Assembly (NCBI GenBank): GCA_003445715.1
Contig: DMCS01000054.1
Location: 1-27,133 of the forward strand
Origin: Candidatus Mesolinea sp.
GTDB lineage: Bacteria > Chloroflexota > Anaerolineae > Anaerolineales > Anaerolineaceae
Length of the DNA: 27,133 bases
Reading direction: 5' to 3'
Each line of letters opens with the position of its first letter. Position 1 is the first letter of the stretch. Both the position numbers and the translations under genes were made by a program. The notes beneath the pieces were generated by a model. That model had not been told where the DNA came from, ran no database searches, and saw only the letters and a list, made by a program, of their open reading frames with translations. This document shows positions 16,210 through 22,663 of this stretch, piece by piece.

Positions 16210-16431
16210 TTACGCCTTCAAAAATTGCGAATCGCTATCCAGAGCTATATACGTGGCTGCAAAATGAGATTTTAGTTATATCGGAAGCTTCCCAGCCGGT
16301 TCAATTACAGGGGAAATCCAGAGTTTCTCAGGCGGTTTATCAAAATTAAATTCGCCGAATCCCGCGCAGATTAGATGGTTATCGCAGGTCAAGAGCCTAT
16401 TGGATAATGGGTTACATTGCCACAGAGCTTT
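16210..16431 (-). pseudogene. Possible decayed gene fragment in the 457-base spacer
   Basis: The spacer 16096-16552 has no intact gene. On the minus strand one frame reads protein-like sequence, ALWQCNPLSNRLLTCDNHLI then CAGFGEFNFDKPPEKLWISP. It runs into a stop (16278-16276) and continues with SHFAATYIALDSDSQFLKA to a second stop. The codon pattern looks like old coding sequence with one nonsense change, but 74 codons could also be chance. No start codon or family is recognised. Confidence 0.25.
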
Positions 16432-16528
16432 CTAATTTCTTTAGGCGGGGGATGTACGTGATGCGTTGATTATTTTTAGCACGCTTTATCGTAGAACCTT
16501 TTTTCTGAAATTAGACTTCCATTTGCGC

Positions 16529-16534
16529 TATACT
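16529..16534 (+). promoter_or_regulatory. Candidate -10 box of the SDR gene
   Basis: TATACT lies 18 nt upstream of the SDR start. The -35 match (TGAAAT, 17-nt spacer) is poor, so this is tentative. Confidence 0.35.
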
Positions 16535-16552
16535 CCCCTTAATTAGGAGATT

Positions 16553-17272
16553 ATGATCATGAGAATGCAAAATAAGGTTACTGTGATTGCCGGCGCGACG
16601 GGCGGTTTGGGCAGGGTGGTGGCGCGGGAGTTTGCAGCGCAGGGCGCGAAACTTGTCCTAGTGGGCACCAACGCCGAGCGGTTGGCGCAACTTGTAACTG
16701 AGCTTAAGATTAACTTAGAAAGTTATGTGACAGTCATAGCGGACCTGACCCAGAGCGGAGCAGCTCAAGAGGTGCTAGGAGCGGCCTTGGCAAAGTTTGG
16801 CAGGGTGGATATTCTGTTCAACTTCATCGGCGGCTGGATCGCGGGCAAGCCCGTGCCAGAAGTCGCACCTGAGGAAGTCGAGAACATGCTCGCGCAGCAT
16901 TTCTGGACGAGCTTCAACTTGGCTCAAGTCTTCATCCCGCATATGCTGGAGAATCACTGGGGGCGCTACGTGGTCATTTCGACACCTGGCGTGGGCGCAC
17001 CGCCAGCCAAAAGTTTGCCTTATACCACCGGCAAAGCTGCCGAGGAGACTCTGATGCTGACACTCGCCGAGGAGCTCAAGCATACAGGTGTGACCGCTAA
17101 TGTCCTGCGGGTGCGCAGCATCGACGTGGAACACAAGCGTGAGCGCGAACCCTCGCCCAAGAACGCTGCCTGGACTACACCAGAAGAGATTGCTGCAGCG
17201 CTGATCTACCTTTGCTCAGATGAGGCAAACAGAGTAAATGGTGCCCGCATTCCCCTCTATGGCGCACCGTAA
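16553..17272 (+). CDS. Short-chain dehydrogenase/reductase (SDR)
   Basis: A classical SDR of about 240 aa using NAD(P). The Rossmann glycine motif is GATGGLG (about 14-20). An Asp in VIADLTQSG contacts the adenine. The usual NNAG is replaced by FNFIGGW. The catalytic Ser is in VVISTPG, and Tyr-x3-Lys is YTTGK followed by Ala-Ala. The tail LCSDEANRVNGARIPLYG is typical. ATGs occur at 16553, 16559 and 16565; AGGAG at 16545-16549 suits 16553 or 16559. Its substrate is unknown. A terminator follows, so it is transcribed apart from the HxlR cluster, although both may belong to one redox neighbourhood. Confidence 0.9.
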   Translation: MIMRMQNKVTVIAGATGGLGRVVAREFAAQGAKLVLVGTNAERLAQLVTELKINLESYVTVIADLTQSGAAQEVLGAALAKFGRVDILFNFIGGWIAGKPVPEVAPEEVENMLAQHFWTSFNLAQVFIPHMLENHWGRYVVISTPGVGAPPAKSLPYTTGKAAEETLMLTLAEELKHTGVTANVLRVRSIDVEHKREREPSPKNAAWTTPEEIAAALIYLCSDEANRVNGARIPLYGAP

Positions 17273-17304
17273 AGGTGCAGTTCCAATAGAGAAATACCAA
17301 TACT

Positions 17305-17340
17305 AATCCAGCTTGTTTCAAGGGCTGGATTTTTGTTTTT
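17305..17340 (+). terminator. Rho-independent terminator of the SDR gene
   Basis: AATCCAGC (17305-17312) and GCTGGATT (17324-17331) form a perfect 8-bp stem with an 11-nt loop, followed by TTTGTTTTT. Confidence 0.85.
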
Positions 17341-17390
17341 AGACATGAGGAGAGATTCCGTCCGTGCATAAGCTTTTGCGGCTGGTAAAG

Positions 17391-17418
17391 TTGATAAAGA
17401 TGATAAAAAGAGTATGAT
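17391..17418 (+). promoter_or_regulatory. Promoter of the HxlR gene cluster
   Basis: TTGATA (17391-17396) and TATGAT (17413-17418) have a 16-nt spacer. The predicted start site falls inside the palindrome that follows, which suits repression by a bound regulator. Confidence 0.6.
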
Positions 17419-17422
17419 TATG

Positions 17423-17443
17423 CTACTATAAAAAATATAGTAG
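17423..17443 (+). promoter_or_regulatory. Operator-like palindrome before the HxlR gene
   Basis: CTACTATA (17423-17430) and TATAGTAG (17436-17443) are perfect inverted repeats around AAAAA. The site begins 4 nt after the -10 box and ends 8 nt before the ATG. Size, symmetry and position fit an operator bound by the HxlR dimer to control its own cluster. Confidence 0.6.
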
Positions 17444-17451
17444 TGATTAAG

Positions 17452-17763
17452 ATGAAACTTACTTGCCCAATTGAAAAAGCAGCTTCTTTCCTCGGTGCGA
17501 AATGGACGCTGGAAATCATCTATTTCCTTCAGGAGCCGCGCCGGTTTTGTGAGCTGCAAGAGTTGTTAGGCGGGATTAACCCCGTCACACTGACCCAGCG
17601 CCTAAAACTACTGGAGGCAGAGGGAATCTTGAACCGAGAAGTAGTCCCCGATGCACAGCGCCATGTCGAATATGAGCTTACCGCCAAAGGGAAGGACCTT
17701 GTTGCAGTTTATCAAGACTTGAGCATGTGGGTTTCGCGTTGGTATACAGAGGAGGCACATTGA
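17452..17763 (+). CDS. HxlR-family winged-helix transcriptional regulator
   Basis: A 103-aa one-domain DNA-binding protein. MKLTCPIEKAASFLGAKWTL is the family signature start, followed by RFCELQELLGGINPVTLTQR (recognition region), LKLLEAEGILNREVV and the wing VEYELTAKGKDL. The N-terminal Cys (residue 5, in CPIE) is at the position that senses thiol-reactive or oxidative stress in several HxlR/DUF24 regulators. Start: the ATG at 17452 is preferred over the GTG at 17443, which lies inside the operator palindrome. Its stop overlaps the TTG that may start the YHS gene. It probably controls the redox genes that follow. Confidence 0.92.
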   Translation: MKLTCPIEKAASFLGAKWTLEIIYFLQEPRRFCELQELLGGINPVTLTQRLKLLEAEGILNREVVPDAQRHVEYELTAKGKDLVAVYQDLSMWVSRWYTEEAH

Positions 17764-18035
17764 GAAAAATCGAAACCATTGGCCTAACTCAGTTTGGTAT
17801 CCAAACAGTTGGTAACTATTGTGACCCCCTAACCGGGGAATGCTATTCTGATGATGCAAAGGAGAAAATCATGGAAACAAGAATCGATCCCGTCTGCAAG
17901 ATGGAAGTGAAAGTGGAAGGCGCTCAATACGTGAGCTATTATGCTGGAGAAAAGTATTACTTCTGCTCGGCTGGCTGGCAGCACGCCTTTGAAGAAAATC
18001 CAGCCAAGTATGTGGAAAATACCGCGCAGGACTAA
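17760..18035 (+). CDS. YHS-domain protein, possibly with an unusual Cys-bearing N-terminal extension
   Basis: The YHS domain proper begins at the ATG at 17871 (54 aa). DPVCKMEV, YYAGEKYYFCSAGWQHAF and NPAKYV match the small metal-linked domain seen in copper ATPases and as stand-alone proteins. The same frame is open back to a TTG at 17760, which overlaps the HxlR stop (TTGA) and has GAGGAGG 4 nt upstream, giving 91 aa. The extra 37 residues include NYCDPLTGECYSDD, a Cys-x6-Cys pair. AAGGAG before the ATG at 17871 is also good, so both forms may be made. Metal or thiol binding is inferred from the family. Confidence 0.75.
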   Translation: MRKIETIGLTQFGIQTVGNYCDPLTGECYSDDAKEKIMETRIDPVCKMEVKVEGAQYVSYYAGEKYYFCSAGWQHAFEENPAKYVENTAQD

Positions 18036-18065
18036 CCTGCAGTACCTATCGTGTAGGAAGAAAAG

Positions 18066-18980
18066 ATGACCGCCGTAACGAATACACCCTTATTTGGCAT
18101 CGCCATTGACCCGAACACAGTTGGGGTAGAGGAAGCTTTTCGCCGCGCTGAGCTAGCAGATGCCAGCAACGTAGACTTGATCACCATCCAAGACCATCCC
18201 TATAACCCGGAATTTTTGGATACTTGGACTTTACTCTCCGCTCTAGCTGCGCGTACGGAAAGGGTGCACTTAGCCACAAACATGCTCAACTCTCCCCTAC
18301 GGCCGCCGGCTATGATGGCTAAAATGGCAGCCACTTTGGATGTGATTAGTGGAGGCAGGTTGGAATTAGGGCTAGGTTCCGGCGGCTACGTTGAAGGGAT
18401 GCGCGCGTGGGGAGGTGTGGTTGGAGAAACCCCAGGAGAGCGTTATCAGGCTTTTCGGGAATACTTAGATATCTTGCAGGGAATGTTATCGGCTGCAGGA
18501 CGCCAGTTTGCCTATCATGGCAAGTTTTATCAGGTTGGCCCGCTTATGAGCGGGCCGGAGCCTGCGCACCGCATCCCTTTTTGGATTGGCGCTGGTCAGG
18601 AACGTATGCTGCGTTTAGCAGGCAGCAGAGGCGATGGTTGGTTGATTGGCACAATATATATATTGCCAGAACAGTTGGATCAGGTGAACCAATGGCTGGA
18701 TGAAGGTGCCATAAAGGCTGGGCGTAAGCCGGAGGATGTGCGCCGAGGCTACAACCTTTTCGGCGCTATCCAGACGCATGCCGGCGAGCGCTTTCGTTTT
18801 AATCGGCCCGGCTTACTCCAAGGATCCCCTCAGGAGTGGGTGGATACCTTGCTGCATTTTCACCGACGCTACCGTCATGATACGTTTATATTCTGGCCGG
18901 TGGCTGGAGATGGAGAAACCCAGTTGAAGATTTTCTTGAACGAAATTGTTCCAGAAGTAAGGGAGCAGATCCAATTGTAA
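18066..18980 (+). CDS. LLM-class flavin-dependent oxidoreductase (luciferase-like, F420/FMN type)
   Basis: A 304-aa TIM-barrel oxidoreductase of the bacterial luciferase superfamily, using FMN or coenzyme F420. Landmarks are FGIAIDP at strand 1, ITIQDHPYNPEFLDTWTLLS, VHLATNMLNSPLRPPAMMAK, ISGGRLELGLGSGGYVEGM, RIPFWIGAGQERMLRLAGSR and GDGWL. The ATG has AGGAAG upstream. It lies 30 nt after the YHS gene and 32 nt before the broken FrnE gene, so it is part of the same operon. The substrate is unknown. Cofactor choice cannot be decided without structure modelling. Confidence 0.9.
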   Translation: MTAVTNTPLFGIAIDPNTVGVEEAFRRAELADASNVDLITIQDHPYNPEFLDTWTLLSALAARTERVHLATNMLNSPLRPPAMMAKMAATLDVISGGRLELGLGSGGYVEGMRAWGGVVGETPGERYQAFREYLDILQGMLSAAGRQFAYHGKFYQVGPLMSGPEPAHRIPFWIGAGQERMLRLAGSRGDGWLIGTIYILPEQLDQVNQWLDEGAIKAGRKPEDVRRGYNLFGAIQTHAGERFRFNRPGLLQGSPQEWVDTLLHFHRRYRHDTFIFWPVAGDGETQLKIFLNEIVPEVREQIQL

Positions 18981-19012
18981 AGCATGAGAGAAAATAGTGT
19001 GGAGTCCTAAAA

Positions 19013-19261
19013 ATGGAAACTTTGAAGCTTACCATTTATTCTGATTATGTTTGCCCTTGGTGTTATCAGGGGCAGGGCGCGGTTGAGAAGCTCAGCCAAA
19101 ACTATCCGGTAGAGGTGAATTGGATGCCTTATTACTTGCGTCCGGATACTCCAACGGAAGGTATAGAGCTGATGGCTCAACTGGCCGAACAGTTTGCACG
19201 TGGAAATGAACTACAGGAGCGTATTCGCGAGAATTTGAAGGGGATCGGCTATGAGTTTTAA
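19013..19261 (+). pseudogene. FrnE-type DsbA oxidoreductase, N-terminal fragment (gene broken by foreign DNA)
   Basis: Residues 1-82 are a good FrnE/DsbA-like thioredoxin-fold start: LKLTIYSDYVCPWCYQGQGA with the CPWC motif (Cys 14, Cys 17), VNWMPYYLRPDTP and ENLKGIGYEF. Then a TAA stops the frame at 19259. The usual family length is about 210-235 aa. The missing C-terminal end, VSEQVRQAAELGVDGVPTYI, appears 900 bases later at the end of another frame (to 20332). About 75-80 residues from the middle are absent. GGAG lies 8 nt upstream of the ATG. As it stands the product is unlikely to be a full oxidoreductase. Confidence 0.88.
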
Positions 19262-19847
19262 AAATATTCAGTTTGATTGGCTTGAAGTCATTATCCCAGC
19301 TATTGATTTGCTATACAGCACGCCCAATGATAAAGATCTTATACGGCGTAATGCGAACGAAAGAACAATCGTAGCGAATATCTATAGTAAAGCAAACACA
19401 TTCTTTACTCAAAAAAAAGAGGCAAATCAAGGACTGGATGATCTAGTTATTGATATCGAATATAACAGGAATGGTGAAGGTTCAAAGGAAGTATTTGGAA
19501 AATGTGATTTCTGTAATAATCAAGATTGTTTTATCAAGCAAAGACATCTTCAATACACCACCAGCTCACCAGATATGATCATTCATCATCGAGGATTTAA
19601 TGACAACAACCAGGTTATCATCGAGTTTAAGAAAGTAAGTAATAAGAACAGTAGGGAACGTGATGATGATAAAGCAAAGCTGATCTATTTCACCTGTCAG
19701 CAACCATTTCCGAATCATGAAGACGAGAACTATCAATATCATATTGGTTTTTTCATAGACCTTGATATCGATAGATATTGTGTAACAACCTATCAAGATG
19801 CCACTCACGATGTTCCACGATGCAGACAAAGGGGGGCATGGATATGA
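19251..19847 (+). CDS. Putative PD-(D/E)XK nuclease-like protein inside the FrnE break
   Basis: The 198-aa product is not a recognised family. SSPDMIIHHRGFNDNNQVII followed by EFKK fits the PD...ExK core of PD-(D/E)XK nucleases (about 105-128). It also has a Cys group, KCDFCNNQDCF, near residue 84. The gene is clearly more A+T-rich than the genes on either side. Its ATG overlaps the FrnE fragment's last codons, which may be accidental, so the original start could be lost. The tail after DRYCVTTYQDATHDV may also be altered. It lies directly before a Fic N-terminal fragment, suggesting both came as one piece of foreign DNA. Confidence 0.5.
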   Translation: MSFKNIQFDWLEVIIPAIDLLYSTPNDKDLIRRNANERTIVANIYSKANTFFTQKKEANQGLDDLVIDIEYNRNGEGSKEVFGKCDFCNNQDCFIKQRHLQYTTSSPDMIIHHRGFNDNNQVIIEFKKVSNKNSRERDDDKAKLIYFTCQQPFPNHEDENYQYHIGFFIDLDIDRYCVTTYQDATHDVPRCRQRGAWI

Positions 19848-20332
19848 TTTCTGATTTATACGCGTTTCCTTCCGAAAGAATCGCTCAATCAGACGCACTC
19901 ACCGCTCAGCTTATTATGGCACATCGCCGGCTGGCTGAACTCAAAGGTGTGGCGCCTTTACTGCCCAATCAAGACATCTTACTTAATACCCTGGCGCTGC
20001 AAGAGGCTAAAGACAGCTCAGCCATAGAAAACATCATCACCTCGCATGATGAAATGTTCAAGCAAGAATTGGACATTCCCCAATTCAACAATGCCGCCGC
20101 AAAAGAAGTTGGCCGCTATTCTGAGGCGCTTAAGCTGGGTTTTACCCGGATTATTGCCAAAGGAAAATTCACTGCATTGGTGAGTGAACAAGTCAGACAG
20201 GCTGCAGAGTTAGGCGTCGATGGAGTCCCAACCTATATCTTGAATGACCGCTATGCGATTGTGGGTGCACAGCCTTATGAAGTATTTGAGCAAGCTATCC
20301 TGCAGTTAGCTAATGAAATAGATAAGCCTTGA
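19838..20332 (+). pseudogene. Chimeric frame: Fic N-terminal domain joined to the FrnE C-terminus
   Basis: From the ATG at 19838 (AAAGGGGGG upstream) residues 1 to about 107 match the N-terminal region of Fic AMP-transferase family proteins: DLYAFPSERIAQSDALTAQL, ELKGVAPLLPNQDILLNTLA and LQEAKDSSAIENIITSHDEM. The catalytic HPFxxGNGR core is missing. Near 20155-20165 the sequence changes in frame to the C-terminal end of an FrnE-type DsbA, KFTALVSEQVRQAAELGVDG then VPTYILNDRYAIVG with the cis-Pro loop, ending at 20332. The two halves belong to different families. A translated product may exist, but I treat it as two truncated genes fused by a recombination join. Confidence 0.85.
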
Positions 20333-20403
20333 AGCGAGTTAGTTCCGCTGCTAAGCGCAGAGATGGTTGAACCGCGGGTAAAAAAACGAAGAATGAGGAA
20401 AAT

Positions 20404-21054
20404 ATGTCTGAATTAAGGCTTGATTTTTATCACGACGTACTTTGAGTGTGGTGCTTTTTAGCCTCGGCGAGGCTACGACGCATTATTAATGATTTCCCTC
20501 AGCTGAATATTGTGCACCATGCTTTTGCCTTAGCACCGGAGCCGGAATCCATTTCTAGCATGTTCGGCAACGCGAAAGAAGGCAAGGAGGAAATTATGGG
20601 CCACTGGGCGGCAGCTGCTTCCCAGCCGGATGGCGAAGCAATCAACGTGGCATTGATGCGCAGCCGCAGCTTTCCCTACCCTTATTCGATGCCTGGTTTA
20701 CTGGCTTGTAAAGCAGCCGAGATGCAGGGGGGCATGCCGGCGCACTGGGATATGTTCGACCGCGTGCAGAAGGCGCATGCGGTAGAAGCGCGTAACATCA
20801 CCGATAGCGCTGTGCTCAAGGACTGCGCTGCGGAAATTGGCTTGGATGTTGCCCGCTGGGAAGCGGATTTTGCCAGCCCAGAGGCAAAGCAGGCGGTGCA
20901 AGACGATCTGCGCGAGGCACAGCAGCTGGGCGTAAACGCTGTCCCGACGCTGATCTTCAACCAGCGCTGGGTCTTACCTGGTGCCGTCCCCGAAAGCACG
21001 CTGCGGCAGATTATTGAGAAATTGCTCGAGGGGAGAGAGCCGACTGCTCGTTAA
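20404..21054 (+). CDS. DsbA/FrnE-like selenoprotein with UxxC active site (in-frame TGA read as selenocysteine)
   Basis: A thioredoxin-fold oxidoreductase of the DsbA/FrnE type, 216 aa if codon 14 (TGA, 20443-20445) is read through. The start is the ATG at 20404 with GAGG 5 nt upstream. The N-terminus MSELRLDFYHDVL, then TGA, then VWCFLASARL aligns without gaps to the neighbouring FrnE fragment METLKLTIYSDYV-C-PWC, so the TGA occupies the first Cys of CxxC (U14, C17). The rest is intact: a helical insert with FPYPYSMPGLLACKAAEMQ, then LGVNAVPTLIFNQRWVLPG with the cis-Pro loop. A hairpin suited to SECIS follows the TGA. Starting at the GTG at 20446 would remove the first strand and has no ribosome site. 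Alternatives are a nonsense mutation or an assembly error. No sel genes are in the window. Confidence 0.82.
20443..20482 (+). promoter_or_regulatory. Candidate bacterial SECIS element after the in-frame TGA
   Basis: TAGCCTC (20459-20465) and GAGGCTA (20469-20475) form a perfect 7-bp stem closed by a GGC loop. A lower stem TGC/GCA (20452-20454 with 20480-20482) extends it past small internal mismatches. The loop begins 20 nt after the TGA and its first base is G. Both fit the bacterial SECIS rules (loop about 16-37 nt from UGA, a G among the first two loop bases). The stem is built from several rarely used codons (TTA, TCG, AGG, CTA), as if RNA structure were selected. Confidence 0.78.
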
Positions 21055-21182
21055 TCTTAATTTGAATAAATAAAATAGGCCCTAGTGAGCCAAGCTGTGC
21101 TATTACGATTTCAGAGTGCACACGCTGATAATTTCTAATAGTTACAGTTAATATTCAGTCTTATGCTGATTTTTAACTTCAT

Positions 21183-21228
21183 TGTGTATCATCCAGCTGA
21201 AGTACATTCACATCGAGGTGATACAATT
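21183..21228. repeat. Inverted repeat upstream of the CpXC gene
   Basis: TGTATCA and TGATACA-type arms around ATCCAGC...CGAGG (within 21183-21228) can form a bulged hairpin with a loop of about 25 nt. It lies about 30 nt before a TATAAT box, so it could be an operator. The evidence is weak. Confidence 0.3.
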
Positions 21229-21254
21229 CCGCAAAGGACATCCTCTTCATAGGG

Positions 21255-21260
21255 TATAAT
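21255..21260 (+). promoter_or_regulatory. -10 box of the CpXC gene
   Basis: TATAAT, 35 nt upstream of the ATG at 21296. No convincing -35 was found at 16-18 nt spacing. Confidence 0.5.
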
Positions 21261-21295
21261 CCTAAGCCTTGAAACTTATATGAGAAAGAGATTTT

Positions 21296-22663
21296 ATGGC
21301 TAAAACAACTGTACCTTGCCCACGCTGCCGCACACCGATTGTGGCGGATATCACTCGTCTGTTTGATATGAACACCGACCCCCAGGCGAAAGATAAACTG
21401 CTTTCTGGAGCAGCCAACTTTATTTCCTGCCCGGTGTGCCACTACGAAGGCATTTACCCCACCCCGATTGTCTATCACGACCCAGAAAAAGAGCTCCTGC
21501 TCACTTACTACCCGCCAGAGTTAAATGTGCCTCTGCCGGAACAGGAAAAGATTATTGGACCCCTAATCAAAAAAGTGGTTGATGATCTCCCGCCGGCTAA
21601 GCGTAAAGCTTACCTCTTCCAGCCACAAACTATGCTTACTCAACAGCACCTCTTCGAAACTATCCTAAAGGCGGATGGCATTACTCCAGAGATGATGAAA
21701 GCACAGCAGGAAAAACTTCGCCTGATCCAAGATATGGCGGCGGCTTCACAAGATGCGTTGCCAGAAATCATTAAGCAGAATGACGGAAAAATCGATGAGG
21801 AACTATTTGTCCTTATTTCACGCTTAGCCGAGGCTTCGGCTGCCGGTGGAGATCAGCAAGGGGCGCAATTATTGGTTGGGCTGCAACGCGCCTTACTCGA
21901 GAATTCTACTTATGGCAGAAAACTTGCCGAGGAAGCTCAAGAGACTCAAGCGGCTATCCAAAGCTTGCAGGAGCTGAGCCAAAAAGGCGGGATTACGCGC
22001 GAATCTTTACTCGATTTGCTGATCAAGTCAGCAGATTCGGACGTGCGCCTGACCGCACTGGTAACCATCGTACGCGACGGCTTGGATTACTCTTTTTTCA
22101 CCTTGCTTACCGATCGCATCGAGCAAGCGACTGTAGAAGAGCGCCCCAAATTGGTTGCATTGCGCGATAAGCTGCTTAAGCTCATCGATGAAGTGGATCA
22201 GGCGCTCAAAGCTCAAGCAGAGGCAGCCCAAGCGTTGCTCGATGAGCTGCTTCAGGCTGAAAACATTGAACAAGCTGCCCAACAAGCACTTCCGCAGATG
22301 GACCAAGCTTTCGTGGAGGTGCTCAACCGCGCAGTTGACCAAGCCGAGAAAGCCAATGACGAGGAAAAGCTTCGTAAGTTAGCGATTATTATTGCTATTT
22401 TACAAGCTTCCAGTCAATCTGGGCGCTACATTCAGCTAATCGAGACGCTCCTGGAGGCACCCGATGAAAGCGCACGGCACGCAATTTTTGAAAAAGCCGG
22501 CGATGAGGTGAATGCAGATTTTCTCCAGGTGATTAATCAAGTGGCAGCGCAAATCGAGCAATCTAACAATCAACATGAAATAGCAGACCAATTAAAGGAA
22601 ATTTACCGAGAAGCACTGCGGTTTTCGATGCAGCGTAACCTAGAGAAGAACGCTTCCGCTTAG
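21296..22663 (+). CDS. CpXC-domain protein with a long helical tail
   Basis: The N-terminus matches the CpXC domain, a likely zinc-binding module of unknown role: VPCPRCRTPI (Cys-Pro-x-Cys near residue 8), DPQAKDKLLSGAANFISCPV then CHYEG (second Cys-Pro-x-Cys), and the later YPPELNVPLPEQEKIIG. After about residue 140 the protein is nearly all helix, rich in Ala, Glu, Gln and Leu, in repeat-like stretches (DEVDQALKAQAEAAQALLDE, IEQAAQQALPQMDQAFVEVL), with no membrane segment. It is probably a cytoplasmic scaffold or adaptor. Its stop overlaps the stop of the convergent FHA gene by four bases. Confidence 0.85.
   Translation: MAKTTVPCPRCRTPIVADITRLFDMNTDPQAKDKLLSGAANFISCPVCHYEGIYPTPIVYHDPEKELLLTYYPPELNVPLPEQEKIIGPLIKKVVDDLPPAKRKAYLFQPQTMLTQQHLFETILKADGITPEMMKAQQEKLRLIQDMAAASQDALPEIIKQNDGKIDEELFVLISRLAEASAAGGDQQGAQLLVGLQRALLENSTYGRKLAEEAQETQAAIQSLQELSQKGGITRESLLDLLIKSADSDVRLTALVTIVRDGLDYSFFTLLTDRIEQATVEERPKLVALRDKLLKLIDEVDQALKAQAEAAQALLDELLQAENIEQAAQQALPQMDQAFVEVLNRAVDQAEKANDEEKLRKLAIIIAILQASSQSGRYIQLIETLLEAPDESARHAIFEKAGDEVNADFLQVINQVAAQIEQSNNQHEIADQLKEIYREALRFSMQRNLEKNASA

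Noticed and set aside
17443..17452. GTG at 17443 as the HxlR start
   Set aside because: It lies on the last base of the operator palindrome and adds three residues not seen in the family; the ATG at 17452 begins the normal signature.
20446..21054. Reading the second DsbA gene as starting at the GTG at 20446
   Set aside because: It lacks a ribosome site, begins in the middle of the active-site motif, and loses the first strand of the fold. The ATG at 20404 has a good site and aligns with FrnE.
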